The notes: generated by a model from the sequence alone, not told the origin. Shown: positions 26,180-36,505, numbered from the stretch's first letter. The stretch is DNA of 64,000 nucleotides from Desulfobacterales bacterium (GCA_016218685.1 JACRDD010000019.1:276583-340582); one strand, 5' to 3'. Program-made: numbers and translations.

Positions 26180-27544
26180 ATGAAACTTGAAAAGCAAAAA
26201 GTAGTGGTGGTTGGATTGGCCCGTTCCGGCTTGGCCGTAGCGCGCTTTTTGAACGCCCAAGGCGCGCAAGTAACGGTCACCGACCAGGCCGCCGAAGAGG
26301 TACTGGGCAATTTCGTGGACGAGGCCCGCAAGCTTTCGATCCAACTGGAGCTGGGCGGCCACCGCGCCGCCTCTTTCGAAGCCGCCGACCTGATCGTCAT
26401 CAGTCCCGGGGTGCCGCACACCATCGACCCGCTGGTCAAAGCCCGTCAGCGGGGCATTCCGGTGATCGGCGAAATCGAATTGGCTGCGCGCTTTATCCGC
26501 AAACCCATCGTGGCCGTGAGCGGCACCAACGGCAAGACCACCACCACCGAGCTGCTGGGCCGCATGCTGGCCGTGGCCGGCATGCGGGTCTTCGTGGGCG
26601 GCAACATCGGCAATCCGCTCATCGAGATCGCCGGCCGCGACGCGGACCTGGATGTGATCGTGGCCGAGATCAGCAGCTTTCAACTGGACACCACCGAGCG
26701 CTTCAGACCGCACGTGGCCGTGATGCTCAATATCACCCCCGATCATCTGGACCGTTATCGTTCGGTGGCCGACTACGCCTCCTCCAAAGGGTTGCTCTTC
26801 CGCAACCAGGGCCCGGACGACTTTGCCGTGTGCCACGGCGGCGATGCCTTGATTCAAGAGCAGTGCCGCAATATCCAGGCCCAGCTCTTGAATTTCTATC
26901 CCCAGCCGCCCACCGGCGACGCCCGGCCTGGGGCCATCATCACCCCCCGGCAGATCGCGCTCTTCATCCCGGGCCGGTTGGAAGGCCGCATCGATTTGAG
27001 CCGCACGGCCCTGATCGGTCCGCACAACCGGGAGAACATCGCGGCGGCTTGCCTGGCCGCCGCGGCTGCCGGGGCAGACCTGCCGGCCGTGCAAAAGGCC
27101 CTGGATGAATTCCAGCCGCTGGCCCATCGCCTGGAACGTGTAACCACGGTCAACGGTGTGCATTTCGTCAACGACTCCAAGGCCACCAACGTGGATGCGG
27201 TGGTGCGTGCCCTGGAGTGCTTCGACCAGCCCGTGGTGTTGATCATGGGCGGTCGCAACAAAGGCTATGATTTTGCGCCGCTGTTCAACCATGTGGCCGT
27301 TCGGGTCAAGAAGCTGATTGTCATAGGCGAGGCCCGCGACGAAATCCTGGCGGCCCTAGCCCAGGCGCCGGCCGAAGGGGCCGAAGTTGCCACGGACATG
27401 GCCGACGCGGTGCGCCGCGGATATGCGGCGGCCAAGCCGGGCGAGACCGTACTGCTCTCGCCGGCCTGCGCCAGTTTCGATATGTTTGCGAATTATGCCC
27501 AGCGCGGGGAAGTCTTCCGCCGCGCAGCGGGAGCCTTGGCATGA
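26180..27544 (+). CDS. murD: UDP-MurNAc-L-Ala:D-Glu ligase
   Basis: This 454-residue Mur ligase has an N-terminal Rossmann domain (VVVVGLARSGLAVARFL), the ATP loop VAVSGTNGKTTTT and a C-terminal domain with FVNDSKATN and LSPACASFDMF, all typical of MurD. It adds D-glutamate to UDP-MurNAc-L-alanine in the cytosol. Its stop codon overlaps the ftsW start (ATGA). Confidence 0.97.
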   Translation: MKLEKQKVVVVGLARSGLAVARFLNAQGAQVTVTDQAAEEVLGNFVDEARKLSIQLELGGHRAASFEAADLIVISPGVPHTIDPLVKARQRGIPVIGEIELAARFIRKPIVAVSGTNGKTTTTELLGRMLAVAGMRVFVGGNIGNPLIEIAGRDADLDVIVAEISSFQLDTTERFRPHVAVMLNITPDHLDRYRSVADYASSKGLLFRNQGPDDFAVCHGGDALIQEQCRNIQAQLLNFYPQPPTGDARPGAIITPRQIALFIPGRLEGRIDLSRTALIGPHNRENIAAACLAAAAAGADLPAVQKALDEFQPLAHRLERVTTVNGVHFVNDSKATNVDAVVRALECFDQPVVLIMGGRNKGYDFAPLFNHVAVRVKKLIVIGEARDEILAALAQAPAEGAEVATDMADAVRRGYAAAKPGETVLLSPACASFDMFANYAQRGEVFRRAAGALA

Positions 27545-28668
27545 CCCAGAGTTCCGCCCGATCCATGACGTTGCCCGTGACCTACGATGTGCGCCTGCTC
27601 TTCGCGGTGCTCTTCCTGGTGGGCATCGGGCTGGTTATGGTCTACAGCGCCAGCTCGGCTGTGGCCCTGGATAAGTTCAAGAGCGACGCCTTCTTTCTCA
27701 AGAAGCAGGCGCTCTTCGCCGGCCTGGGCATCGTGGCGCTGGTGGCGTGCAGCCACATCCCCTACCGTTTCTACCGGGTGCTGGCCTACCCCCTGCTGGT
27801 CGTGGGGCTGGGGTCGCTGCTGGCCGTGCACATCCCGGGCCTGGGTCTTTCGGCCGGCGGTTCGCTGCGCTGGCTCAAAATCGGATCGTTCTCCTTCCAG
27901 CCCATGGAGATGGCCCGCCTGGGGTTGATCGCCTACCTGGCCTACTCCTTGAGCAAAAAGCAGGCCTCGCTACAGATCTTCAGCATCGGCTTTGTGCCCC
28001 ACCTGGTGATCCTGGCGCTCTTTTGCATCGCCCTGATGTTGCAGCCGGACTTCGGTTCGGTGGTGATCTTCACGGCGCTGACCTGGCTGCTGATGTTCAT
28101 CGCCGGCGTACCGTTGAAGCATTTGCTCTCGGTCATGGTGCCGACCGCCGCCGCCGGCGTCCTTATGATGCTCATGGCCCCTTACCGGCTGGCGCGTTTT
28201 CTCAGTTTTCTCGACCCCTGGAAAGACCCAACCGGCGCCGGCTACCAGGTGACCCAGTCGCTGATTGCCTTCGGCGTTGGCGGTTTCTGGGGCACGGGCA
28301 TCGCCCAGGGGCATCAGAAGCTCTTCTACCTGCCCGAACCGCACACCGATTTCGTCTTCGCCGTGATCGGCGAGGAGATGGGATATTGGGGCGTGCTTTT
28401 CATCCTGGCGCTCTATGCCACGATCCTGTGGCGCGGCTATCGCATCGCCACGAGCTGCGAAGACCCATTCGGCATGCTGATGGCCGCGGGCATCACCTTT
28501 GCCCTGGCTTTGCAAGTATCAATCAATATGGGGGTGTGCCTCAGTCTGCTGCCGCCCAAGGGGCTGACCCTGCCGTTTCTGAGCTACGGCGGCACCTCCT
28601 TGATGTTCAACATGGCCAGCATCGGCATCCTGACCAATATCGGAGCGCAACATGCCCGGCGTGCTTGA
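27541..28668 (+). CDS. ftsW: SEDS-family septal peptidoglycan polymerase FtsW
   Basis: This 375-residue membrane protein has about ten helices and SEDS motifs: VYSASSAVAL near the N terminus, the KIGSFSFQPMEMARL loop, the LPEPHTDFVFAVIGEE loop and LPFLSYGGTS near the end. It polymerises lipid II at the septum with FtsI. It overlaps murD by 4 bp and murG by 17 bp. Confidence 0.96.
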   Translation: MTQSSARSMTLPVTYDVRLLFAVLFLVGIGLVMVYSASSAVALDKFKSDAFFLKKQALFAGLGIVALVACSHIPYRFYRVLAYPLLVVGLGSLLAVHIPGLGLSAGGSLRWLKIGSFSFQPMEMARLGLIAYLAYSLSKKQASLQIFSIGFVPHLVILALFCIALMLQPDFGSVVIFTALTWLLMFIAGVPLKHLLSVMVPTAAAGVLMMLMAPYRLARFLSFLDPWKDPTGAGYQVTQSLIAFGVGGFWGTGIAQGHQKLFYLPEPHTDFVFAVIGEEMGYWGVLFILALYATILWRGYRIATSCEDPFGMLMAAGITFALALQVSINMGVCLSLLPPKGLTLPFLSYGGTSLMFNMASIGILTNIGAQHARRA

Positions 28669-29803
28669 GGCATATAACGAGGGAACCGGATATGGCCTGA
28701 TCGTGGCCGGCGGCGGCACGGGCGGCCATCTGTTTCCGGGCGTGGCCGTGGCCCAGGCTTTCCTGGCGCGGCATATCCGCAACCGCGTGCTCTTCGTGAA
28801 CGCCGGCCGGCCGCTGGATGTGGCCGTGCTCGACCGCCTGGGGTGGGAGCAGCGCACCATCGCCATCGAAGGCATCAAGGGCCGCGGCGTGTGGCGTCAG
28901 GCACGCGCGGCCGGCAAGATTCCCAAGGCGGTGTGCCAATCGCGCCGGATCATCCGGGATTTCAAGCCCCAGGTGGTGATGGGCGTGGGCGGCTACTCGG
29001 CCGGGCCGGTGGCGGTGGCCGCCTGGCTGATGGGCATCCCCACGGTACTGCACGAGCAGAACCAAGAACCGGGGCTGACCAACCGTTGGGTGCGGCGCAT
29101 CGCGACGCGCGTCTACCTCTCGTTCGAAGATGCCAGCGGCCGCTTCGATGCCCAGAAGACGCTGCTCACGGGCAACCCGGTGCGCGACGAAATCTTGATG
29201 CGCGGCGTCAAGGGCCGCGTGCCGCACGCCGCCGACACCTTCACGGTGCTGGTTTTAGGCGGCAGCCAGGGCGCGCACGCCATCAACGAGGCCATGGTGG
29301 CGGCGCTGCCCGATTTGGCCGCCGTGGACGGTCTGCGGGTGGTGCATCAAACCGGCCGGGACGACGAGGCCCATGTGGCCAAGGCCTATGCCGAGGCCGG
29401 TCTGGCCGCCACGGTGCGGGCCTTCTTCGACGACATGGCCGAGCGCTACGCCCAGGCCGATCTGATCGTCTGCCGGGCCGGGGCCACCACCGTGGCCGAA
29501 ATCACCGTGGTCGGGCGGGCCGCGCTGTTTATCCCCTTTCCCCAGGCCGCGGACGATCACCAGACCGCCAACGCCCGGTCCCTGGTCGATGCCGGCGCGG
29601 CGGAGATGATCCGGCAACGCGATTTGACCGGCGCGCTCCTGGCCGAGAGGATCGCCTACTACCGCCTGAACCCGGCCACGGTAAGTGCCATGGCCACCAA
29701 GGCCCTGACCCTGGGACGCCCCGAGGCGGCCCTGACGATCGTACGCGATATTTATCGATTGATTGAGAGCGGCCAACCCGCCGGGGGCGGCGCGGCGCAA
29801 TAA
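28652..29803 (+). CDS. murG: UDP-GlcNAc:lipid I N-acetylglucosaminyltransferase
   Basis: This 383-residue GT-B enzyme has the N-terminal GGGTGGHLFPGVAVA loop, VVMGVGGYSAGP, and the UDP-GlcNAc site in the C-terminal half (VLGGSQGAHAINE, CRAGATTVAE). It turns lipid I into lipid II on the inner face of the membrane. The first ATG (28652) lies within ftsW; a slightly later start cannot be excluded because the family core begins about 15 residues in. Confidence 0.96.
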   Translation: MPGVLEAYNEGTGYGLIVAGGGTGGHLFPGVAVAQAFLARHIRNRVLFVNAGRPLDVAVLDRLGWEQRTIAIEGIKGRGVWRQARAAGKIPKAVCQSRRIIRDFKPQVVMGVGGYSAGPVAVAAWLMGIPTVLHEQNQEPGLTNRWVRRIATRVYLSFEDASGRFDAQKTLLTGNPVRDEILMRGVKGRVPHAADTFTVLVLGGSQGAHAINEAMVAALPDLAAVDGLRVVHQTGRDDEAHVAKAYAEAGLAATVRAFFDDMAERYAQADLIVCRAGATTVAEITVVGRAALFIPFPQAADDHQTANARSLVDAGAAEMIRQRDLTGALLAERIAYYRLNPATVSAMATKALTLGRPEAALTIVRDIYRLIESGQPAGGGAAQ

Positions 29804-29829
29804 CCGCAAACGGAAGAACGACGTGAGCC

Positions 29830-31215
29830 ATGTATCGTAAACAATATCACATTCACTTTGTGGGCATCGGCGGCATCGGCATGAGCGGCATCGCCGAACT
29901 GCTGCTGAACCTCAACTACAAGGTGTCGGGCTCGGATTTGAAGAGTTCGGAGATCACCGAGCGGCTGCAATCCCTGGGCGGCACGGTGTACGAAGGCCAT
30001 GCCGCCGAACAGATTGCCGGCGCCGACGTGGTGGTGGTCTCGTCGGCCATCGATCCGTCCAACCCGGAAGTCAACGCGGCCATCCAGGCCGCCGTGCCGG
30101 TCATACCCCGGGCCGAAATGCTGGCCGAACTGATGCGCCTGAAGTACAGCGTGGCCGTGGCCGGGGCCCACGGCAAGACCTCCACCACCTCGCTGGTGGC
30201 CTCGATCCTGGCGGCCGGCGGCCTGGACCCCACGGTGGTGATCGGCGGCAAGCTCAAGAGCATCGGCTCCAATGCCGTGCTGGGCAAGGGCGACTACATC
30301 GTGGCCGAGGCCGACGAAAGCGACGGCTCGTTTCTGAAGTACTCGCCGGCCATCGCCGTGGTGACCAACATCGACCGCGAGCACCTGGACTTCTACAAGG
30401 ACCTGGACGACATCAAGCGCGTCTTCCTCAGCTTCATCGACCGGGTGCCGTTCTACGGCCTGGTGGTGCTCTGCCTGGACAACGAGGCCGTGCAGGACCT
30501 GATCCCTTTGGTGCGCAAGCGCTTCACCACCTACGGCCTGAATCCCCAGGCCGATCTTCAGGCCCAGGATGTGGTGCTCCAAGGCCTGAGCAGCCGCTTC
30601 ACGGTGACGCGCCAGGGCAAGACGCTGGGCGAGGTGGTGTTGACCCTGCCCGGCCTGCACAATGTCTACAATTCTCTAGCCGCCATTGCCGTGGGACTGG
30701 AGCTGGGCATCGAGTTCGCCAAGATCAAGAAAGCCCTGGAGCGGGTGGAGGGCGTGCAGCGCCGTCTGGAGATCAAGGGCGAGGCCAAGCAGATCACGGT
30801 GGTGGACGACTACGGCCACCACCCCACGGAGATCAAGACCACCCTGGAGGCCATGACCCACGGCTGGCCGGGACGCCGCAAGGTGGTGGTGTTCCAGCCC
30901 CATCGGTACAGCCGCACCAAGGCGCTCTTCGATGACTTCGCCCGCAGCTTCTACCGCTGCGACGTACTGCTGGTGCTGCCGATCTACGCGGCCAGCGAAC
31001 GGCCCATCGAAGGCGTCGAGAGCCGCACCCTGTGCGAAAGCATCCGGGCCCGCGGCCACAAGGACGTCCGCTATGTGGAAAGCATGGAGGCGGCCCTATC
31101 ACAATTGAGGGAACTGATCGCGCCGGGCGATGTCGTTCTGACCCTGGGCGCCGGAAATGTCTACCAATTGGGCGAGCGCCTGGTGGCACAGCTCAAAGGC
31201 GAGACCAAGGAGTAA
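29830..31215 (+). CDS. murC: UDP-MurNAc:L-alanine ligase
   Basis: This 461-residue Mur ligase starts HIHFVGIGGIGMSGIAELL, the MurC N-terminal loop, then has the ATP loop AVAGAHGKTST, ADESDGSFL and DDYGHHPTEI. It adds the first amino acid, L-Ala, to UDP-MurNAc. It is followed 8 bp later by ftsQ, where murB and ddl would usually stand. Confidence 0.98.
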   Translation: MYRKQYHIHFVGIGGIGMSGIAELLLNLNYKVSGSDLKSSEITERLQSLGGTVYEGHAAEQIAGADVVVVSSAIDPSNPEVNAAIQAAVPVIPRAEMLAELMRLKYSVAVAGAHGKTSTTSLVASILAAGGLDPTVVIGGKLKSIGSNAVLGKGDYIVAEADESDGSFLKYSPAIAVVTNIDREHLDFYKDLDDIKRVFLSFIDRVPFYGLVVLCLDNEAVQDLIPLVRKRFTTYGLNPQADLQAQDVVLQGLSSRFTVTRQGKTLGEVVLTLPGLHNVYNSLAAIAVGLELGIEFAKIKKALERVEGVQRRLEIKGEAKQITVVDDYGHHPTEIKTTLEAMTHGWPGRRKVVVFQPHRYSRTKALFDDFARSFYRCDVLLVLPIYAASERPIEGVESRTLCESIRARGHKDVRYVESMEAALSQLRELIAPGDVVLTLGAGNVYQLGERLVAQLKGETKE

Positions 31216-31223
31216 ACGTCACG

Positions 31224-32051
31224 GTGCGCAAGAACCGCTTCAAATCCAACCGTCATCGCCAACCGGGAAGCTGGAAGGCGCGGCTGTTGGCTTGCCTGAC
31301 GCTCACGGCGCTGATGCTCGCCGTGCTGGGCATGAGCGCGCTGTGCATGGCCGGTTATGACGCGGTGACGCATGCCAAGTACTTCCAGGCCCAGACGATC
31401 ACGGTCAGCGGCCAGCAACGCTTGACGGAAGCGCAGATCCTGCGCCAGGCCGGCATCCGCCTGGGCGACAATCTACTGGCTCTCAACCTGCGGGTGGTGC
31501 GCGAGCGACTGCTCGACCATCCCTGGATTCTAAGAGCCCAGGTGACCCGGGAGATTCCGAACGCCCTGGCCATCCGCATCGAGGAACATGTGGCCCTGGC
31601 CTGCCTGGATCTGGGCCGCAAATTCTTCATCGACACCGAGGGCCGCATTTTCAAGGAGGTCGCCAAGAGCGACGCCGAGGATTTGCCCCTGGTCAGCGGA
31701 CTGGCTTTTGGCGACATCCGCATCGGAGAAGAGCCCCCGGGGTCGGCCCTGGCCGCGGTCGTGCAAGTGCTGCGCATCTGCCGCAACGATGAGGGACCCA
31801 TCGCCTATGGCGATATCGAAAAGGTGTACCTGGACAAGGAGCTGGGCGTCAGCCTGATCCTCAAGTCCGACCAGCGGCTCATCAAACTGGGATTTGACGA
31901 CTACGAGGCGAAGTTCGAGCGCTTCAGACAATTGCGCGACTACTTGGCCCGGAACGAGAATTGGGGCGATTTTCAGACGACAGACCTGAACAATCCGGAA
32001 CGGATCGTGGTGCAACGGGCCGGCACGCCGGAAGCAGAAAAGGTAGAGTAG
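31224..32051 (+). CDS. ftsQ: Cell division protein FtsQ
   Basis: This 275-residue bitopic protein has a basic N terminus, one membrane helix (about residues 22-45), a POTRA domain starting FQAQTITVSGQQRLTEAQIL and the FtsQ/DivIB beta domain. The start is GTG 31224 with an AAGGAG site that overlaps the end of murC; a longer open frame from 31032 is a shadow of murC. It recruits FtsL/FtsB to the divisome. Confidence 0.92.
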   Translation: MRKNRFKSNRHRQPGSWKARLLACLTLTALMLAVLGMSALCMAGYDAVTHAKYFQAQTITVSGQQRLTEAQILRQAGIRLGDNLLALNLRVVRERLLDHPWILRAQVTREIPNALAIRIEEHVALACLDLGRKFFIDTEGRIFKEVAKSDAEDLPLVSGLAFGDIRIGEEPPGSALAAVVQVLRICRNDEGPIAYGDIEKVYLDKELGVSLILKSDQRLIKLGFDDYEAKFERFRQLRDYLARNENWGDFQTTDLNNPERIVVQRAGTPEAEKVE

Positions 32052-32079
32052 GCGCGCGGGCAAAGGTTCAAGGAGGCGT

Positions 32080-33309
32080 ATGGCGCAGGCCAAGGATAAC
32101 ATCATCGTCGGGCTCGACATCGGCACGACTAAAATTTGCTGCGTTGTCGGCGAAGTACGCGGCACGGAAGTCAATATCATCGGCATCGGCACCCACCCGT
32201 CGGTGGGGTTGCGCAAAGGCGTGGTGGTCAATATCGAATCCACGGTGGAATCCATCAAGAAAGCGGTGGAGGAAGCCGAGCTGATGGCCGGGTGCGAAAT
32301 ATCATCGGTCTATGCCGGCATCGCCGGTGGCCACATCACGGGCTTCAACAGCCGCGGCATCGTGGCCATCAAGGGGCCGGAGATCACCCCCAACGACGTG
32401 GAGCGGGTTATCGACGCGGCCCGGGCCGTGGCCATCCCCATGGATCGCGAAGTGATTCATGTGCTGCCCCAAGAATATATCGTGGACGACCAGGCCGGCA
32501 TCCAGAACCCGGTGGGCATGGCCGGCGTGCGCCTGGAAGCCAAGATCCACATCGTCACCGGCGCGGTCACCTCGGCCCACAATATCGTCAAATGCGCCAA
32601 CCGCGCGGGCCTGGATGTGTGCGACATCGTCCTGGAAGCCCTGGCCTCGGGCGAGGCGGTGCTTACCGACGAAGAGAAGCAATTGGGCACGGCCCTGCTC
32701 GATCTGGGCGGCGGAACGTCTGATCTGGCGATCTTTGCCGGCCAGAACATCAAGCACACCTTCGTGCTGGCCCTGGGCGGCGACAACCTGACCAACGATA
32801 TCGCCGTGGGCCTGCGGGCTCCCCTGGCCGAAGCCGAGAAGATCAAGAAAAAGTACGGCACTTGCCTTTCGGCCAACATCAGTGCCGAAGAGACCATCGA
32901 GGTGCCGGGCATGGGCGGACGCAAGCCGCGCAAGCTGCCGCGCCAGATTCTGGGCGAAATCCTGGAACCGCGCATGGAAGAGATCTTCAGCCTGATCAAA
33001 CGCGAGGTCTACCGCGCGGGTATGGAGCATGTGGTCTCCGCCGGCCTGGTGGTTACCGGCGGCACAGCCATGCTGGACGGAGTCCCCGAAATCGCCGAAG
33101 CGGTGCTGGGTTTGCCGACGCGCCTGGGCAAGCCCCAGGGGATCACCGGGCTGACCGACGTGGTCAACAACCCCATGTACGCCACCGGCGTCGGGTTGGT
33201 GCTCTATGGCGCGCGCAAGGCGCCGGCCAAGAAGTTCCGCATCCGCGACAAAAATATCTTCAACAGCATCATGCAGCGGATGAAGAAATGGTTCAAGGAA
33301 GTAATTTAG
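32080..33309 (+). CDS. ftsA: Cell division protein FtsA
   Basis: This 409-residue actin-like ATPase has phosphate-1 (GLDIGTTKICCVVG), phosphate-2 (LLDLGGGTSDLAIF) and adenosine (VVTGGTAML) loops, a 1C domain between them, and a C-terminal amphipathic helix (MQRMKKWFKEV) that tethers FtsZ to the membrane. An AAGGAGG site precedes ATG 32080. Confidence 0.98.
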   Translation: MAQAKDNIIVGLDIGTTKICCVVGEVRGTEVNIIGIGTHPSVGLRKGVVVNIESTVESIKKAVEEAELMAGCEISSVYAGIAGGHITGFNSRGIVAIKGPEITPNDVERVIDAARAVAIPMDREVIHVLPQEYIVDDQAGIQNPVGMAGVRLEAKIHIVTGAVTSAHNIVKCANRAGLDVCDIVLEALASGEAVLTDEEKQLGTALLDLGGGTSDLAIFAGQNIKHTFVLALGGDNLTNDIAVGLRAPLAEAEKIKKKYGTCLSANISAEETIEVPGMGGRKPRKLPRQILGEILEPRMEEIFSLIKREVYRAGMEHVVSAGLVVTGGTAMLDGVPEIAEAVLGLPTRLGKPQGITGLTDVVNNPMYATGVGLVLYGARKAPAKKFRIRDKNIFNSIMQRMKKWFKEVI

Positions 33310-33383
33310 AAGTTGAAAGTAGAAATTGGAAAGTCTAAAGTAAATGAGAGGGAGAACCTTTAACATAAAAGAAGGGGGAGCCT

Positions 33384-34583
33384 ATGTTTAGTTTCATCGA
33401 ACCGGAGAAGTCGGCCAAAATCAAGGTGATCGGCGTGGGAGGTGCGGGAGGCAACGCCATCAACAACATGGTGGCCGGCAACCTGTGCGGCGTCAAGTTC
33501 ATCGCCGCCAACACCGATTTGCAGGCCCTGGAAAATTCCCAGGCCGAAATCAAGATTCAGCTCGGCGAAAAGCTCACCGAAGGGTTGGGCGCGGGCGCCA
33601 ATCCCCAGGTGGGACGCGATGCGGCTATCGAAAGCGCCCAGGCGGTCAAGGCCGCTCTGGCCGACAGCCACATGGTCTTCATCACCGCCGGTCTGGGCGG
33701 CGGCACCGGCACAGGCGCGGCGCCGATCATCGCCGGTTTGTGCAAGGAGTTGGGCGTGCTCACCGTGGCCGTGGTAACGCGGCCGTTCTCGTTCGAAGGC
33801 AAGAAGCGCGGCCGCATGGCCGACGAAGGCCTGAACGAGTTGAAGAAAGTGGCCGACACAGTGATCACGATCCCCAACGACCGCCTGCGCGGCCTGGCCT
33901 CCAAGAACGCCCGCATGATCGACATGTTCCGCAAGGCCGATGAGATCCTGCTGCATTCGGTCAAGGGCATCACCGATTTGATCATGCGTCCGGGCTTGGT
34001 CAACCTGGATTTCGCCGATGTGAAGACCACCATGTCCAAGGCCGGCATGGCCATCATGGGTATCGGTGTCGCCAGCGGCGAAAACCGGGCCATCGAAGCG
34101 GCGGAACGGGCCATCTCCCATCCGCTGCTGGAAGACATCAACATCCGCGGTGCCAAGGGCGTGTTGATGAACATCACCAGCAGCAGCGACCTGACCATGG
34201 AAGAGATGACCGAAGCCTCGGACCGCATCTACAACGAAGTGGGTGACGAAGCCGAAATCATCTGGGGCGCGGTCATCGACGACGATATGGGTGACGAGAT
34301 GCGCGTTACGGTCATCGCCACGGGCATCGGCGTCGAAGAAGAGAAAAGGAAAGCGCCGGTGCTGGCCAACGACCCGACATTCGGCGGCAAGGTACGCGAC
34401 ATCACGCCCGCCGACCTGGCCGCTCCGAGCGAGAACCTGGATATACCGGCGTTCAAGCGGGTGCCTAAACAGCAGCAAGCCGGCGGCGAGACCTCGGATG
34501 GCATTTTCAGAGGGTACAAGGGCATGGTCATCGACAACAATGACCTGGACGTGCCCACCTTTTTGCGCCGCAAGGCGGACTAG
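33384..34583 (+). CDS. ftsZ: Cell division GTPase FtsZ
   Basis: This 399-residue tubulin homologue has the GTP loop AGLGGGTGTGAAP, the T7 synergy loop in LVNLDFADVKT and a C-terminal conserved peptide (NDLDVPTFLRRKAD) that binds FtsA. It has a 74-bp gap from ftsA and an AGAAGGGGG ribosome-binding site. It is the last gene of the dcw cluster in this window. Confidence 0.99.
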   Translation: MFSFIEPEKSAKIKVIGVGGAGGNAINNMVAGNLCGVKFIAANTDLQALENSQAEIKIQLGEKLTEGLGAGANPQVGRDAAIESAQAVKAALADSHMVFITAGLGGGTGTGAAPIIAGLCKELGVLTVAVVTRPFSFEGKKRGRMADEGLNELKKVADTVITIPNDRLRGLASKNARMIDMFRKADEILLHSVKGITDLIMRPGLVNLDFADVKTTMSKAGMAIMGIGVASGENRAIEAAERAISHPLLEDINIRGAKGVLMNITSSSDLTMEEMTEASDRIYNEVGDEAEIIWGAVIDDDMGDEMRVTVIATGIGVEEEKRKAPVLANDPTFGGKVRDITPADLAAPSENLDIPAFKRVPKQQQAGGETSDGIFRGYKGMVIDNNDLDVPTFLRRKAD

Positions 34584-34723
34584 TAGTCATTCCCTGGGCC
34601 GGGGCAGCGGCATGGTAGCCGGAACGCACGCCTTGCCGCCGCCGCGCACCGCAGGGGTGACGCGCCATCGAGCCGGCCGCGATCTTTACTTCTTGCGGCC
34701 TGTGCGCGGTATTGGAGCTAGAG

Positions 34724-36505
34724 ATGGCGTCGGCAACGGATAAAGAACGGAAAGCCAGACTCGATGCGGAAACCGGAACGATTCGCAAACCGTGGCAAGG
34801 ACACCTGCGCGTGGCCCTGGTCTACCCCAACCACTACGCGGTGGGCATGGCCAGCCTGGGATTCCAGACGGTCTACCGCCGGCTTAACGCCCTGCCCCAC
34901 GTGCTTTGCGAACGTGCCTTTCTGCCCGAGAGCCAAGACCCTGGCGCGCCCCTGGTCTCCCTGGAGTCGGGACGGCCGCTGGGCGAGTTCGATGCGCTGG
35001 CTTTTTCCATCTCCTTTGAAAACGATTATGCCCATGTACTGACGATTCTCCAAAAAGCGGGACTCCCCCTGCCGGCCACATGTCGTGGCGGCTCCCTCCC
35101 ACTCCCCCTTATTTTGGCAGGGGGGGTTTCCTGCTTTTTAAACCCCGAACCCCTGGCGCCTTTCATCGATTGCTTCCTGCTGGGCGAAGCCGAAGGGTTG
35201 CTGGCGCCTTTCTTCACCCGCTTCGACCCGGCCGCGGACCGCCGCCAATTCTTGTTGGACGCGGCCCGGGACCTGCCCGGCGTGTATGTGCCGGCCTTCT
35301 ACCAGGAGGCCTACCAGGCCGACGGCACCCTGGCCGCCTTCCGGCCCATGCAAGCCGTGCCCGAGAAGATCCGCCGGGTCTACAGCGCCGACCTGAGCGA
35401 GTTCGCGACCCACAGCACGGTGGTCACCCCCGACACCGGCTTTGACGATGCCTATCTCATCGAAGTCAGCCGCGGCTGTCCCCATGGCTGTCGCTTTTGC
35501 GCCGCCGGCTATATCTACCGCCCCCCGCGTTTCCGTCCGCTGCCCGAGTTGCTGGCGGTCCTGCAACAGGGGGCCGACCTTAGCCGCAAGGTCGGCCTCC
35601 TGGGCGCGGCGGTCTCGGATCTTCCGGGCCTGAAAGCCTTGTGCGACCAGGGTCGGCAGCTCGGCCTGCAACTCTCGTTCAGCTCATTGCGCGCCGACGC
35701 CCTGGACGAAGACCTCATCGCGGCCCTCGAATCCGGACGCCTCAAAACCGCCACCATCGCCCCCGAAGCCGGCTCCCAACGCTTGCGCCAGGTCATCAAT
35801 AAAGGCCTGGACGAGGCGGCCATTCTGGGAGCCGCCGAACGGCTGGTGGCCGGCGGCATTCCCAACCTGAAACTCTACTTCATGGTGGGACTGCCCACCG
35901 AGACCGACGCCGACGTGGACGAACTGGTGGCCCTGGTCAAGCGCATCAAGGACCGCTTCCTGCGTTCCAGCCGGGCGCGCGGCCGCATGGGCAACATCAC
36001 CGTGAGCCTCAACAGCTTCGTGCCCAAACCGTTCACGCCCTTCCAATGGGCGGCCATGGACGAGGCCGCCAGCCTCAAGCAGAAGATCAAGCGCGTCAGA
36101 GACGGCCTCAAAAAGACCGCCAACGTGCGCGTGCATGCCGATGTGCCACGCTGGGCCTACATCCAGGCCCTGCTTTCCCGGGGCGACCGCCGCTGCGGCC
36201 AACTGCTGCTCGACGCCCACGGCAACGACGGCAACTGGCCCCAGACCTTCAAATCCTCGGCCCTCAATCCAGACTTCTACATCCACCGCCAACGCGCCAA
36301 GCAAGAACTGTTGCCCTGGGATTTCATCGACCACGGCCTGGACAAGGCTTTCTTGTGGCGGGAGTACGAACGCGCCCTGCAGGCCAAAGAAACCCCGCCC
36401 TGCCCGGCCGATCCGGACAAATGCGGGCTGTGCGGGGTGTGCCGTCAATTGGAAAAAGACCACCCCCCCCGCGCCGGGATCTGCATAGAACCGACGGCTC
36501 GGTAG
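34724..36505 (+). CDS. Radical SAM protein, TIGR03960-like
   Basis: This protein of about 593 residues has an N-terminal cobalamin-binding-like region (VALVYPNHYAVGMASLGFQTVYRRLN) and a radical SAM core with the CxxxCxxC cluster in SRGCPHGCRFCAAGYIYRPPR. The C-terminal part has a Cys-rich end (PCPADPDKCGLCGVC). This matches the TIGR03960 group, often followed by or fused to a DUF2344 protein; no DUF2344 gene is seen next to it. The ATG at 34724 has a GGAG site and is preferred to TTG 34712. The substrate is unknown. Confidence 0.85.
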   Translation: MASATDKERKARLDAETGTIRKPWQGHLRVALVYPNHYAVGMASLGFQTVYRRLNALPHVLCERAFLPESQDPGAPLVSLESGRPLGEFDALAFSISFENDYAHVLTILQKAGLPLPATCRGGSLPLPLILAGGVSCFLNPEPLAPFIDCFLLGEAEGLLAPFFTRFDPAADRRQFLLDAARDLPGVYVPAFYQEAYQADGTLAAFRPMQAVPEKIRRVYSADLSEFATHSTVVTPDTGFDDAYLIEVSRGCPHGCRFCAAGYIYRPPRFRPLPELLAVLQQGADLSRKVGLLGAAVSDLPGLKALCDQGRQLGLQLSFSSLRADALDEDLIAALESGRLKTATIAPEAGSQRLRQVINKGLDEAAILGAAERLVAGGIPNLKLYFMVGLPTETDADVDELVALVKRIKDRFLRSSRARGRMGNITVSLNSFVPKPFTPFQWAAMDEAASLKQKIKRVRDGLKKTANVRVHADVPRWAYIQALLSRGDRRCGQLLLDAHGNDGNWPQTFKSSALNPDFYIHRQRAKQELLPWDFIDHGLDKAFLWREYERALQAKETPPCPADPDKCGLCGVCRQLEKDHPPRAGICIEPTAR

